Positions 8,754-17,484 of a stretch of DNA of 64,000 nt are shown here, one piece after another. The notes under the pieces were generated by a model. It had not been told where the DNA came from. It saw nothing but the letters and a program-made list of their open reading frames with translations, and made no database searches. Both the position numbers and the translations under genes were made by a program. This DNA comes from Aquabacterium sp. (GTDB lineage Bacteria > Pseudomonadota > Gammaproteobacteria > Burkholderiales > Burkholderiaceae_C). The stretch spans positions 62,001-126,000 of the forward strand of contig NZ_JAUSAR010000005.1 in assembly GCF_030652515.1 (NCBI RefSeq). Reading direction: 5' to 3'. Position 1 is the stretch's first letter; each line of letters opens with the position of its first letter.

Positions 8754-9410
8754 TCAGATGTGCACAATCGTTTCGACGAAGCTGGTCGTGTTGCGTGGAC
8801 CGATCACCCGGACCACGATTCGGTAGTAAACGCCCGACACATTGGTGAAGCGTTCGTAGTCGGAGTAATCCAGCTTGCCGCGTTTGGCGGCGTTGTTGCT
8901 GCTCGATACCAAAGGCCGGGCGCAGGAGGTGCTGGTGGCGTTGGGATCACCGACGGCATCGCACAACCGAAAGATCACCCAGCGGACCTTGTTCTCGTTG
9001 ATGGTGCGCTCGGCGGCAGGCAGGACGGTGCAGTCGGCCTCTGCGGTGCCGGGGGCATATTGGCAGCGGTCGTGGTCCCAGTCAATCAGCTTGCGCACGC
9101 CGGTCGTCTGCTGGCCGGTGACGTCCAGGTTCTCATAGGCCGTGGCGTAGTAGCCATCGCCATGGGCGTTGAGGCTGCCGGCGGGGGCCTCGTTGAGGGC
9201 CGTGATGGCCTCTTTGGTGGCGCGGTCGGCCACGGCGGTGGCATCCTGCTTGAAGCTCAGGTTGCCCATCACCACGGAGCTGGTGTCCACCGATCGGACC
9301 AGGGCCACGGTGGCCAGCGACAAGGCGGCCAAGGACAGCAGGGCGAACAGCAAGGAGACGCCGCGGTTCTTGAGGGATGAGTGGGTGGTCAGGTGCATGG
9401 CGAGTCTCAT
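8754..9410 (-). CDS. pilX: Type IV pilus minor pilin-like protein PilX
   Basis: The 218-residue protein has a short positive N-terminus (HSSLKNRG) and one hydrophobic helix (VSLLFALLSLAALSLATVALV), followed by the PilX-type region (MGNLSFKQDATAVADRATKEAI) and a soluble domain with paired cysteines. Minor pilins PilV, W and X with PilY1 form the complex that primes pilus assembly at the inner membrane. The ATG overlaps the pilW stop by one base. An ATG four codons downstream is also possible. The call rests on position and the N-terminal pattern; the C-terminal domain is poorly conserved. Confidence 0.85.
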   Translation of the reverse strand: MRLAMHLTTHSSLKNRGVSLLFALLSLAALSLATVALVRSVDTSSVVMGNLSFKQDATAVADRATKEAITALNEAPAGSLNAHGDGYYATAYENLDVTGQQTTGVRKLIDWDHDRCQYAPGTAEADCTVLPAAERTINENKVRWVIFRLCDAVGDPNATSTSCARPLVSSSNNAAKRGKLDYSDYERFTNVSGVYYRIVVRVIGPRNTTSFVETIVHI

Positions 9411-10555
9411 CACGAGTTCCAGAGCACATTGCGCAAGGGGACCACGGTGTCGTAGACCTTGTAGCGGTACTTGTTCCAGTCGGTGCCCAGGTGGGTCAAT
9501 GAGAGGGACAGGCACTGGCGGTTGGTGTAGCAGCTTGTGGCCCCGGCCACCGTCACGCCCGTCGTGCCCAGATCCCACTGAAGGGTGCTGCTCGTCGCGT
9601 TGCCGCCGCCTTCGTTGTCTTTCTCGAATTGGCTGCTGCGGGCCACCAGGATCACGCGAATCGACAAGACCTGTTGCCATCCGCCCGTGGTGGATGGGGT
9701 GTTGTTGTCGTATGTGTCGACCACATCGTCGCCGTTGGTGTCCTTGCCATACATGGCTCGGAGCATGACGACCTGGGGCTGCGCGTCCTCGGCCGTGCTC
9801 CACATGCCTCCAGCCCGTGAAAGGGTGCTGGTCTGCAAGGCCTGTGTGGCGGTGTCGATGGAAAACCGGCGCAAGGACAGGGCGCCCACGTTGAGCAGGT
9901 AGCTGCCGGCGGCGGGGTAGCCAACGGTGGGCAGCAGGTTGGCCGACGCGGGTTGATTCCAGTCGGCATCGCTGGCCTCTGCGTGCGGGATGTTGATGGT
10001 GGTCAGCTGGTTGCTGCCATTTTGCTTGACCTGGACCACGCTGCACCAGTCAGTGGCACTGGGGGTGGGCGGCGCCGCGATCAGCAGATCGTTTTCGACC
10101 ACACCCACAGCCGATTGCACCACGAAGTAGCTGCCGTCGGCGGGATGGTTTTCGGTGACCTTGATGGGCACCGAGAACGAGCTCTTGGTGCTTCTGAGCA
10201 CCGTGATGACGTTGGAGCCATTGGACCCGTTTTCAATGACGACGGGGGCCAGGGTGAAGTTGGCGATGGGGTTGGCATCGACCTTGTACTTGACCATGCA
10301 ACCCAGGCCAGCCGGGTTGGCACTCACACCGTAGCCTGCCATTTGAACTTCGCGCTGGATGGCATACAGGCCCAGTGCGCCGCTGATCTGCGCATCGGCG
10401 CCACTGGTGATCGTGCGCTTGCGGCCCTCCGACACCAACAGCACTTGCGCGATGGCCACGATGGTGAGCATGCCCAGGACCACGCCCACCATCAGCTCGA
10501 TGAGGGTGAAGCCTTGCTGGCGGCGATGAGGGAAGGTGGCAGCGCGCATGGTCAT
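9410..10555 (-). CDS. pilW: Type IV pilus minor pilin PilW
   Basis: This 381-residue prepilin has a class III leader (MTMRAATFPHRRQQG) followed by FTLIELMVGVVLGMLTIVAIAQVLL, so PilD cleavage is expected after the Gly. The FQ/LxxI-QREVQMAGYG segment after the helix is typical of PilW, and the C-terminal two-thirds are a large extracellular domain with several cysteines (for example SCYTNRQCLS). It is part of the priming complex with PilV, PilX and PilY1. The chosen ATG starts two bases after the pilV stop codon; the open frame continues 15 codons upstream but would run into pilV. Confidence 0.93.
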   Translation of the reverse strand: MTMRAATFPHRRQQGFTLIELMVGVVLGMLTIVAIAQVLLVSEGRKRTITSGADAQISGALGLYAIQREVQMAGYGVSANPAGLGCMVKYKVDANPIANFTLAPVVIENGSNGSNVITVLRSTKSSFSVPIKVTENHPADGSYFVVQSAVGVVENDLLIAAPPTPSATDWCSVVQVKQNGSNQLTTINIPHAEASDADWNQPASANLLPTVGYPAAGSYLLNVGALSLRRFSIDTATQALQTSTLSRAGGMWSTAEDAQPQVVMLRAMYGKDTNGDDVVDTYDNNTPSTTGGWQQVLSIRVILVARSSQFEKDNEGGGNATSSTLQWDLGTTGVTVAGATSCYTNRQCLSLSLTHLGTDWNKYRYKVYDTVVPLRNVLWNS

Positions 10556-10556
10556 G

Positions 10557-10976
10557 TCAACTGATGGAGGTTTCAGATTTGTACTTGTGAGAACCGCCAT
10601 CGGGCAGCGACCAGGTGATCACGATGTAGATGTCGCCGGAGTTCTTCACTTCTACCGTGGCGGCGCCATTGGGCAAGGCCTGGGTGACCTTGTCCATCCA
10701 GGCCTTGCAACGCGCGTAGCCGTTGCAACTGCCGGTGGTGTAGTTGCTCAGGTTGGCTTTGTCAGACCACATCAGCCCGGTCAACTCGGTGGCCAGGTAG
10801 GATGCGTCGGTGCGCACTTTGGCGGCACCTTGTGTTTGGTTCATGTTGGCTTGCAGGCCCACCAAGGCCAGCACGCCCACGCTGAACAACAAGACGCTCA
10901 CGAGCACCTCGATCAGCATGAAGCCTCGAACAGTGCGAGCACGGGCGCGGATCTTTGGGGGTGTGGATGGGTGCAT
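10557..10976 (-). CDS. pilV: Type IV pilus minor pilin PilV
   Basis: This short prepilin of 139 residues has a basic leader (PPKIRARARTVRG) and then FMLIEVLVSVLLFSVGVLALVGLQ, the PilV N-terminal helix with Glu at mature position 5. The rest is a small domain with a Cys pair (SCNGYARC) and a strand-rich end (DIYIVITW). The gene starts three bases after the fimT stop and is followed almost directly by pilW, so the cluster is one transcript. The methionine rather than threonine after the leader Phe is common in PilV. Confidence 0.93.
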   Translation of the reverse strand: MHPSTPPKIRARARTVRGFMLIEVLVSVLLFSVGVLALVGLQANMNQTQGAAKVRTDASYLATELTGLMWSDKANLSNYTTGSCNGYARCKAWMDKVTQALPNGAATVEVKNSGDIYIVITWSLPDGGSHKYKSETSIS

Positions 10977-10979
10977 GGT

Positions 10980-11648
10980 TCAGCTCGCTGGGCAGTAGCG
11001 GGGGTCGGTGGTGCTAGTCACGGCCTCATCGCAGACGAGGGTGCGGCCACCGCTTGAAATCATGATCCTGTAGCGGCGGTGGTCAGTGCCATTGGTGCCG
11101 TCGTTGACCAGGATTCGGCCAATGGGACCAGCATTGGCCACTTGGCCAAAGGCATTGAAGGTGATGCTGGTGGCAGGGGTGGCGCCATCGCGCTGCTTGG
11201 CCGAGACGGTCACGCCACTGCCGCCATCGCCGATGGGCCTGGCCGCCACGGTTTGCGGCGCGGTGGTGTCGGAGGGGGCGACCGAGCACTTGCTGGTCGG
11301 ATCGGTCAAGCTGACCACCCATGAACCGCCGGTGGCGCTGGTGGTGCAGTCGTCGCTCAGCACCTTGGGGTCGGCGGTTGTCACCATCCAGAAGGTGACG
11401 TTCTGATTGCGGCGCACGGCCTCCGCGCGGGCCTTCTGCAAGCCTTCCTGGATCGACTCGGCCGTGTTGCGGATGCGCGAGTTGACCATCCAGGCGCCCA
11501 GGCTGGGCATGGCCGAGGCCAGCAGGATGCCCATGACCGCCAGCGTGACCGCTATTTCGATCATGGAGAAGCCGCGTTGGCGTTGATGAGCGTGTTTGAG
11601 ACTGCACGAGACCACTTTTGAACCCCTTGAACACACGAATGGGACCAT
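10980..11648 (-). CDS. fimT: Type IV pilus minor pilin FimT/FimU (GspH family)
   Basis: First gene of the minor pilin operon, encoding 222 residues from the ATG. It has the prepilin signature QRQRG-FSMIEIAVTLAVMGILLASAMPSL followed by the GspH/FimT region (NSRIRNTAESIQEGLQKARAEAVRRN), then a soluble domain with disulfide-type cysteines. FimT-family minor pilins help start the pilus and in some species bind DNA. The start is uncertain: a GTG at 11615 (leader VVSCSLKHAHQRQRG) has a better ribosome site (AAGGGG eight bases upstream) and a more usual leader length than the ATG at 11648. Confidence 0.9.
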   Translation of the reverse strand: MVPFVCSRGSKVVSCSLKHAHQRQRGFSMIEIAVTLAVMGILLASAMPSLGAWMVNSRIRNTAESIQEGLQKARAEAVRRNQNVTFWMVTTADPKVLSDDCTTSATGGSWVVSLTDPTSKCSVAPSDTTAPQTVAARPIGDGGSGVTVSAKQRDGATPATSITFNAFGQVANAGPIGRILVNDGTNGTDHRRYRIMISSGGRTLVCDEAVTSTTDPRYCPAS

Positions 11649-11752
11649 TCACGTGATCGATTCTAGGAAGGGGCTTTCCGGGGCGTGCGGCAATAATTGG
11701 CAGTAAAAAGGCCCAGTTCGACGGACGGTCGGTGGGTCCGACAGACGGTTTC

Positions 11753-12724
11753 TCAGCGGGGGCTGGACACCATTTTGAGCACGTCCCAGTAGGACGGTGA
11801 GGGCGGAACAATGCCCCTTTCACGCAATACCTTGTGCAATTTTGGCAGTCGGAAGTAGGGAACCGATGCCATGAAATGATGCTCGATGTGGAAGTTGACG
11901 CGGATGGGCGCCACCGTCATCCGGGCCAGGAAACCGGCCCGCGTGCTGCGCGTGTTGCGCAGCATGTTGCCGCTGCGTTCGGTGCAGGCGTGCTCGGCCA
12001 TGGAGCGCAATCGCATGAACACGCCGAAGGTGGTCAGGTAGGCCACCCACCAGGCCGAGTAGACCCACAGGTGCCCGCTCAAGGCCAGCGCCGTGGCCAG
12101 CAGCGCATGCAGCACGATGAAGCCGCTCATGCGCCGCAGGCCTTCAGCCGCGTAGTCATGCCAGCGTCGACCATCGCGTGGCAGTTTGACGATGTCGGCG
12201 GCCACGGTCCACTGGAGCACACCCATGTCCATCAGCACCTGGCCCACGATGCGGCGCAGGCCGCTGAGCCCGCTGAGGTCGCGCAGGAACTTGCGGCGCA
12301 CCGACGAGCGCGAGGCCGGGAATGGTTTGACCAGGCTCAGGTCGGGGTCGCCCGCCTGGTTGGTGTGCGCGTGGTGCTTGAGATGGTGTTCACGGTAACG
12401 GGCCACATCGACCCAGATCCAGCGGCCCGCCAGCCAGTCGGCGGCGTGGTTGTTCAGCCAGCGGGTCTTGAACAAGGTGCCATGCGCGCCTTCGTGCAAC
12501 AAGATGGCCAGCGCCAGTTGGCGGCCGCCCAGCACCACCACCACCAACAGGTAGGTCAAGGGATGCGGAAACCAGATCAGTGCGGCAAAGCACAAAGCGA
12601 TCACGCCCCAGGTGAAGCCCAGGGCCGACCAGCCGGCCAGGTCGGAGCGGGCGGTGAATTGCGCGATCTCTTCGCGGCTGAGCACGTCGGATGGGCGCAG
12701 GCGTGATGGCAGGGCGGTGTTCAT
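11753..12724 (-). CDS. Membrane fatty acid desaturase
   Basis: The 323-residue integral membrane protein carries the three histidine boxes of the desaturase superfamily: HEGAH, HLKHH and HIEHH. These lie between hydrophobic spans such as TYLLVVVVLGGRQLALAIL and FIVLHALLATALAL. They bind a di-iron centre that inserts double bonds into acyl chains; the exact substrate cannot be told. The ATG at 12724 was chosen; a TTG at 12748, overlapping the end of the regulator gene, would add eight residues. The tight link to the PaaX-like regulator just upstream on the same strand suggests that protein controls it. The nearby 3' region toward fimT shows only a weak hairpin. Confidence 0.9.
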   Translation of the reverse strand: MNTALPSRLRPSDVLSREEIAQFTARSDLAGWSALGFTWGVIALCFAALIWFPHPLTYLLVVVVLGGRQLALAILLHEGAHGTLFKTRWLNNHAADWLAGRWIWVDVARYREHHLKHHAHTNQAGDPDLSLVKPFPASRSSVRRKFLRDLSGLSGLRRIVGQVLMDMGVLQWTVAADIVKLPRDGRRWHDYAAEGLRRMSGFIVLHALLATALALSGHLWVYSAWWVAYLTTFGVFMRLRSMAEHACTERSGNMLRNTRSTRAGFLARMTVAPIRVNFHIEHHFMASVPYFRLPKLHKVLRERGIVPPSPSYWDVLKMVSSPR

Positions 12725-12744
12725 GAGGATGGGGTTTGGCTTGG

Positions 12745-13578
12745 TCAATGGGGCAATGACGAGGAGGCGGACTTGCCTGCGATGGGTGTTGGTGCGTCGA
12801 CCTGGGCATGGAACTGGCGCCAGATGCCGTGGCCCAATTGATCGAAGTCCTGCACCGCGTTCATGAAACGCTGGCGGCTTTCAATGTCCACCAGCGGTGC
12901 TGGCAGCAAGGGGTCGAACACCACGTGGCGGATCGCCTTGCGGCCCAGCAGGTAGGACTCGCGCGCGGCGTCTTCAACGGGCAGTTGCTGGGCGCGCGCA
13001 GTCCATTGCGACAGTTGCGCCTGGATGTGGCCATAGGCCTCATTCAACTCCTGGCCATGCCAAAGGTGGGGGATGCGGGCTTCGCGCTCCTGGTCAAACG
13101 CTGTGGCAATGAACACGCAGGCTTCGCGCTCCAGGCCCAGGGTGTGCAGCCGCTTGCGCACCGTCTCGATGCCGCCTTGCAGGTTGTCGGGGCGCACGAA
13201 CAGGCCTCGATCCAGTTCACGCAGGCCCACCATTTGAAGTGCGCGGTCGCGGTGGCGCAGGGCAACCCGGTCGCTGCGGCCCAGGGCCCCGCAATGCACG
13301 GCAATGTACCCGCCTTGCCAAGGCCTGACGCGCTGGCTGGCACTGCGCCAGGTGGCCACGTCGGCCGCCAGTTCGTTGGCGCTGGCGCTGAGTTCGTACA
13401 CGCCACGGCTCACGGATTCGATCATGCCGTCGGCCGACAGGCGGGCCAAGGCCACCCGAAGATTGTTGGCGGGAATGCCGAACAGCGCGGCTGCGGCCAG
13501 CAGGTGCCGCACGGGCAGGTGATCGCTGCCAGCGGCCAACAGCAGGTCAAGGATCAGGTTTTTGGCGGTGATGCTCAT
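12745..13578 (-). CDS. PaaX-family transcriptional regulator
   Basis: The 277-residue protein has an N-terminal winged HTH (LLAAAALFGIPANNLRVALARLSADGMIESVSRGVYEL) and a PaaX C-terminal-like region (PWQGGYIAVHCGAL, then RPDNLQGGIETVRKRLHTLGLE). PaaX regulators are GntR-like repressors that often answer to acyl-CoA thioesters. The desaturase follows directly, so an acyl-CoA or fatty-acid signal is an attractive inference but not shown. The start is the ATG giving MSITAKN, five codons inside the longest frame. The upstream 77 bases toward the mutarotase gene are relatively AT-rich and probably hold its promoter. Confidence 0.82.
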   Translation of the reverse strand: MSITAKNLILDLLLAAGSDHLPVRHLLAAAALFGIPANNLRVALARLSADGMIESVSRGVYELSASANELAADVATWRSASQRVRPWQGGYIAVHCGALGRSDRVALRHRDRALQMVGLRELDRGLFVRPDNLQGGIETVRKRLHTLGLEREACVFIATAFDQEREARIPHLWHGQELNEAYGHIQAQLSQWTARAQQLPVEDAARESYLLGRKAIRHVVFDPLLPAPLVDIESRQRFMNAVQDFDQLGHGIWRQFHAQVDAPTPIAGKSASSSLPH

Positions 13579-13655
13579 GAATATTACAAACAAACATCAA
13601 AAGTGATTTTGCTTGTAATGTATTCGGGGCGAAGGGTGGCGTCAAGCGCCGAGCA

Positions 13656-14513
13656 CTACGCCAAAAGCGTCAGGCACTGCCGACCCGTCCACTCCTCGCC
13701 GGGCGCCAGCGTTTTGGGCTGAAGGATGCGGGCGGCTTCCACGCACAGCATGTGCTGCCAATCATCCGCAGGCATGTCGCTCAAGGCGGCGCATTTGTCA
13801 GGCCCCGGGTTCCACACCACGGCGTCGGGCAGGTTGTCCGACTGGATCTGCAAGCGGCGTTTGCCTTCGGTGAGCAGCAGGCTGCTGGCCTTTTCATAGA
13901 TGCGGTCGAACTCGCCCGAGAAGCTTTTTTCCGGGTGGTCTTCCACCGCTTCGCCGTTCAGCAGGTTGTCGATGTAAAGGTGGCCTTCCAGACCATGCAA
14001 GCGCACGCGGCTCAATTCAGCCACGCCCAGGTAGGTGTGCAGGGCCGCTGAAAAAGGCCACACCGTGCTGCCACTGTTGCGCACGTAAAGCTCCAACTCC
14101 AGTTGCGCGCCGCTGACCGACACGGTCAACTCCAGTTCGAAACCATGCGGCCACAGGGCGCGGGTCTCGTCGCTGTCCGCCAGCTGGAATGTGGCTTGGG
14201 CGTGGTCTTTGCCTTGGCGCTGGCTTTCAAGCTGCCACGCGCGGTTGCGGACAAAGCCATGGCGGGGCAGGCTGCGGTCCGGGCCCTTTTGCTCGAACTG
14301 CGGAAAGATCACCGGGATGCCGCCCCGGATGGCCTTGCCCGCGCTGTAGTCGGCCTGGGGCGAGAGGTAAAGCTGCTCGGTGCCGCCTGCGGGCACCCAG
14401 GACACCACGTGGGCGCCATGCAGCAGCACCGTGGCTTGCGCGCCATCGGGCGATTGGATCTGGATGGCCGGCTGGCCGTGGTGGTCGTGGAAAGTGGTGA
14501 GGGTCTCGGTCAT
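13656..14513 (-). CDS. D-hexose-6-phosphate mutarotase (YeaD-like aldose 1-epimerase family)
   Basis: Catalyses anomer interconversion of hexose 6-phosphates in the cytoplasm. The 285-residue protein matches the YeaD type: AIRGGIPVIFPQF, the HGFVRNRAW active-site His segment, ALHTYLG with the second His, EFDRIYEKA, the VVWNPGPDKC loop and the catalytic Glu in CVEAARI. The ATG overlaps the stop of the DUF429 gene by four bases, so it is translationally coupled to it. The much longer frame upstream is an antisense-like artefact of the DUF429 region. Confidence 0.92.
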   Translation of the reverse strand: MTETLTTFHDHHGQPAIQIQSPDGAQATVLLHGAHVVSWVPAGGTEQLYLSPQADYSAGKAIRGGIPVIFPQFEQKGPDRSLPRHGFVRNRAWQLESQRQGKDHAQATFQLADSDETRALWPHGFELELTVSVSGAQLELELYVRNSGSTVWPFSAALHTYLGVAELSRVRLHGLEGHLYIDNLLNGEAVEDHPEKSFSGEFDRIYEKASSLLLTEGKRRLQIQSDNLPDAVVWNPGPDKCAALSDMPADDWQHMLCVEAARILQPKTLAPGEEWTGRQCLTLLA

Positions 14514-15466
14514 GCGGTGAGTATCCATCCTTCGATGGGGTCCACCACCTTGGGCAGGCCCCACGAGTGGGTGGGGTTCTCTTCGCCCTCGCGCTGGGCC
14601 CAGGCGGCCTGCACCAGGCACAAGGCGGCGTCCAGGCGGTCGCCTTTGGCATCGGACACCAGGAAGTCGCGCTGGCCGGGGGTGAGCTTCAAGCGCAGGT
14701 TCAGGCGGGTGCGGCCTTGCTCCAGCGCATCGACCAGGTCCATGCGCGCGATGAGGCGGGCGTGCTGTTGCTCCGCAGGTGCGGCCTGGTCGCTTTTGTA
14801 GCTGCGCCTGCCCAGCACTTCGCCGGAAAGGAAGCCCGGGTAGGCCTCGAAGGCCAGGGCATCGGGTCGGCCCTGGCGCAGGCCGGGCAGGGTGAAGTCG
14901 GCCTGCACCAAACGGATCAGGCCTTCGAAATACATCTTGCCCACCGGCACGTAGCGCGTCTGCAAGGGGCTGGTGCTGCTGATGCCGGGCACGGCGGTGT
15001 CGGTGGGGCGGTGCAGCAGCTTGGGGCCATTGCCGCGCTGCAGGTCCCAGGTCTGGCCCCAGCCATCGACCAGGCTCTGGAAGCCAGCGCGGTCCTGGCA
15101 ATGGGCATGCAGCGCGTGGATCAGGGTTTCGGCGGCAGTGGCCTTTGGCCCTGCCGCTTGCTGCACGGCCTGGCGCAAGGCCGCCAGGTGATGGGCTGGA
15201 AAGTCACTGGGCGGATGCTCACACAGGGCCTGCACGAAAGGGCGTGGCAGCCCGAATGGAAAGTCGCACGCGGCCAACACGCCAGGCGCGCTGGCCAGCA
15301 CCTGCTCCAGCCCCGCCAGCGTGGCCACCTCACCCAGCTTGTCCAGCTTGACGACCATGCCCGAGCGCCGACCCCAGGCCAGGGTCAAAGGCTTGCGGGA
15401 TGAAGGCGCGCACGAGAAATCCAGGCCCAGCAAGGTGCCGGGCACAGTGCCGTTCAAGCCGGACAT
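14510..15466 (-). CDS. DUF429 domain-containing protein
   Basis: The 318-residue soluble protein has the DUF429 start (LLGLDFSCAPSSRKPLTLAWG) and an RNase H-like acidic pattern: LDFS, then AACDFPFGLPRPF, and near the C-terminus DAKGDRLDAALCLVQAAWA. This family is a predicted nuclease-like fold of unknown activity. Its ATG abuts the stop codon of the BLUF gene exactly, and its 3' end overlaps the mutarotase start, so folE, BLUF, DUF429 and mutarotase look like one transcript. Confidence 0.85.
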   Translation of the reverse strand: MSGLNGTVPGTLLGLDFSCAPSSRKPLTLAWGRRSGMVVKLDKLGEVATLAGLEQVLASAPGVLAACDFPFGLPRPFVQALCEHPPSDFPAHHLAALRQAVQQAAGPKATAAETLIHALHAHCQDRAGFQSLVDGWGQTWDLQRGNGPKLLHRPTDTAVPGISSTSPLQTRYVPVGKMYFEGLIRLVQADFTLPGLRQGRPDALAFEAYPGFLSGEVLGRRSYKSDQAAPAEQQHARLIARMDLVDALEQGRTRLNLRLKLTPGQRDFLVSDAKGDRLDAALCLVQAAWAQREGEENPTHSWGLPKVVDPIEGWILTA

Positions 15467-15895
15467 TCAGTTGGGTTTGCAGCCGATGGACGCGGTGACG
15501 ATCAGCTCTTCGAGCAGCGCCAGCGAGACCTTGCCGGGCACGGCGTAAGGGTCCAGCACCGGGCGTTCAGAGTATTTCAGCAAGATCGAGGGGTTGACCT
15601 TGCTCAGGTTGACCTGGCCCATGGTCCAACTGGCAAAGCGGCGCTCGTCGATCTCTTCGTAGTCGAGCAGGATGACGTTGCCGTGGCGGGGGTCATTGGC
15701 GATGCGCGTGTAAAGCTGGTTCACGGCGTCGCGGCCACCTTCCAGCAACTGCATGAAGATGTCGCCGCTGTGGCACAGCAGGCCGGTCACGCCCAGCGCC
15801 AGGTTGTTCTTGCGCGAGGATGACAGGATGGTCTCGATGGTGTCGGCGGCCAGGGGCTTGTGAGCCCGGCTGGCATAGAGCAGTCGAACGAGCAT
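15467..15895 (-). CDS. BLUF-domain blue-light photoreceptor (single domain)
   Basis: The 142-residue protein is essentially one BLUF domain plus a short helical tail. Flavin-site residues are all present: Tyr7 (LLYAS), Asn31 (SRKNN), Gln49 (FMQLLEG), and Trp90/Met92 (FASWTMG), each one position earlier than in the cyanobacterial PixD numbering. The DPRHGNV loop is also typical. Single-domain BLUF proteins bind FAD and signal through protein partners, for example PixD with PixE; no output domain is fused here. It starts ten bases after the folE stop and ends where DUF429 begins. A functional tie with folE is inferred from position only. Confidence 0.93.
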   Translation of the reverse strand: MLVRLLYASRAHKPLAADTIETILSSSRKNNLALGVTGLLCHSGDIFMQLLEGGRDAVNQLYTRIANDPRHGNVILLDYEEIDERRFASWTMGQVNLSKVNPSILLKYSERPVLDPYAVPGKVSLALLEELIVTASIGCKPN

Positions 15896-15905
15896 GGTGG
15901 TGACC

Positions 15906-16637
15906 TCAGCTTTTCCGTTGGTTGACCAGGGCGAGGAATTCGCGCCGCAGGTTGGGATCCTTCAGGAAGGAGCCGCGCATCACACTGTTGATCATCTTGG
16001 AGTCCATGTCCTTGACGCCGCGCCACTGCATGCAGAAGTGGTCGGCCTCCATCACCACGGCCAGGCCATCAGGCTGCATGCGCGATTGCAGCAAGTCGGC
16101 CACTTGCGTGACGGCTTCTTCCTGGATCTGCGGGCGGCTCATGATCCAGTCGATCAGGCGGGCGTATTTGGACAGGCCGATCAGGTTGGAGTGCTCGTTG
16201 GGCATGACGCCGATCCAGACCTTGCCCATGATGGGGCACAGGTGGTGCGAGCAGGCGCTGCGCACGGTGATGGGCCCCACGATCATCAGCTCGTTCAGGC
16301 GTTCCGCATTGGGAAACTCCGTCACGGCAGGGGCCTTGTGGTAGCGGCCCTTGAAGATCTCGTGCAGGTACATCTTGGCCACGCGGCGGGCGGTGTCCTG
16401 CGTGTTGTGGTCGCTGTCGGTGTCGATCACCAGGCTGGACAACACGCCGGCCATCTTGTCTTGCACCTCGTCGAGCAGTTTTTCCAGCTCGCCGGGTTCG
16501 ATGAATTCGGCGATGTTGTCGTTGGCGTGAAAGCGCTGTTGGGCTTCTTTCAGGCGTTCCCGGATCTTGACGGACACGGGCGTGCCTTCATCAATGTCAG
16601 GGGCCGCGTCGATGGCGCGGAGGTTGGGCGTGGTCAT
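15906..16637 (-). CDS. folE: GTP cyclohydrolase I
   Basis: Makes 7,8-dihydroneopterin triphosphate from GTP, the first step to tetrahydrofolate and pterins and shared with queuosine precursors. The 243-residue protein has the family signatures DTARRVAKMY, the zinc ligands in VRSACSHHLCPIMGK plus the later Cys in ADHFCMQWRGVK, and GLSKYARL. There is a 30-residue variable N-terminus. It is the first gene of a minus-strand run with the BLUF, DUF429 and mutarotase genes. The start ATG (MTTPNLRAID) has about 115 bases upstream before the next gene. Confidence 0.96.
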   Translation of the reverse strand: MTTPNLRAIDAAPDIDEGTPVSVKIRERLKEAQQRFHANDNIAEFIEPGELEKLLDEVQDKMAGVLSSLVIDTDSDHNTQDTARRVAKMYLHEIFKGRYHKAPAVTEFPNAERLNELMIVGPITVRSACSHHLCPIMGKVWIGVMPNEHSNLIGLSKYARLIDWIMSRPQIQEEAVTQVADLLQSRMQPDGLAVVMEADHFCMQWRGVKDMDSKMINSVMRGSFLKDPNLRREFLALVNQRKS

Positions 16638-16752
16638 GGGGCGCTTTCAAAGCCTGGCAAAGCAAGCAGTCTGCAGATGGCCGATGCTAACAAGCCCCAG
16701 GGCCTTGTGCGCGTTGAATGCAAGGCAGCCCCGGCTTTGCGGGGGGAATGCC

Positions 16753-17484
16753 TCAGTTTTTGGGCGCCACCGGCTTGGGCGGAGGCTTGCGACCCGTGTG
16801 TGCGAACATGGCTTCCAGCAGCGCCACGTCTTCGTCCTGCCCCTTGGCGGTGGCCCCGGCCTTGCCGGGCTTGGCTGGGGTGGTGGAAGTGGCCGACGCC
16901 AGGGCCACGGCGGGTTTGGCGGCAGGAGCGGCCTTGACCTGGTCGTTCACGGCCGCGCGGTCCAGCTCGGTGGATGGAGACAAGGCTGTGGCCGATGGCG
17001 CCGTGGGGGTGGGGCTCAAGGCCGCCAACGGTGCGTCGGCATGGGTGGTTTCAATCACGGCAGGGCCTGCGGCCGTGGGCGCCGAGACCTCGGCGCTGGA
17101 CTCCAGCGTGTCATGCTTGGCGGAGGTCGGCGCACGGGCAATGGTGGTGGGCGGCGGCATCACCTGGGCAATCGCGGGCTTGCTGTCCTGGATGACCAGC
17201 ACGAAGCCGGCCATCAAAGCCAGCACACCCACGCCCATCGCACCCCAAAGCGCTCCCTGCAGCCAACTGCGGCGGTGTGATTTGTGGGTGCGCCGTCCGC
17301 CTTTGGTGCGGCTGGGCCGCGAAGCGTGGCGGGTTGATTCCAGCGTCGATAGAATCCGCACGCGTTGGTGGTCTTCGGCGGCGGGCTCGTCGTCCATGCC
17401 CGCGAACAGGCTGGGGCGATCAAGGCTGGGCCGCTGGCCGCGTCCGGGTTTGGGGGCTTGATGGTCGCCCGATGGGTAGCTCAA
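16753..17484 (-). CDS. Unknown single-TM Pro/Ala/Thr-rich protein
   Basis: I do not recognise this protein. It has a polar, basic N-terminus (about residues 1-75), one TM helix (GALWGAMGVGVLALMAGFVLVI, about 77-98) and a low-complexity Ala/Pro/Thr-rich region of about 130 residues. It ends with DEDVALLEAMFAHTGRKPPPKP. The likely start is a TTG at 17484 with GGGAG six bases upstream (SYPSGDHQAPK follows); an ATG at 17397 (MDDEPAAEDHQ) is the alternative. It is divergent from the T6SS-associated M15 peptidase, separated by 110 bases that must hold both promoters. A periplasmic spacer or envelope role is possible but unsupported. Confidence 0.6.
   Translation of the reverse strand: MSYPSGDHQAPKPGRGQRPSLDRPSLFAGMDDEPAAEDHQRVRILSTLESTRHASRPSRTKGGRRTHKSHRRSWLQGALWGAMGVGVLALMAGFVLVIQDSKPAIAQVMPPPTTIARAPTSAKHDTLESSAEVSAPTAAGPAVIETTHADAPLAALSPTPTAPSATALSPSTELDRAAVNDQVKAAPAAKPAVALASATSTTPAKPGKAGATAKGQDEDVALLEAMFAHTGRKPPPKPVAPKN

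Noticed and set aside
11705-11752. Terminator after the desaturase gene
   Set aside because: Only a 5-base stem (GTCGG/CCGAC) with a T run about 20 bases away; too weak to list as a feature.
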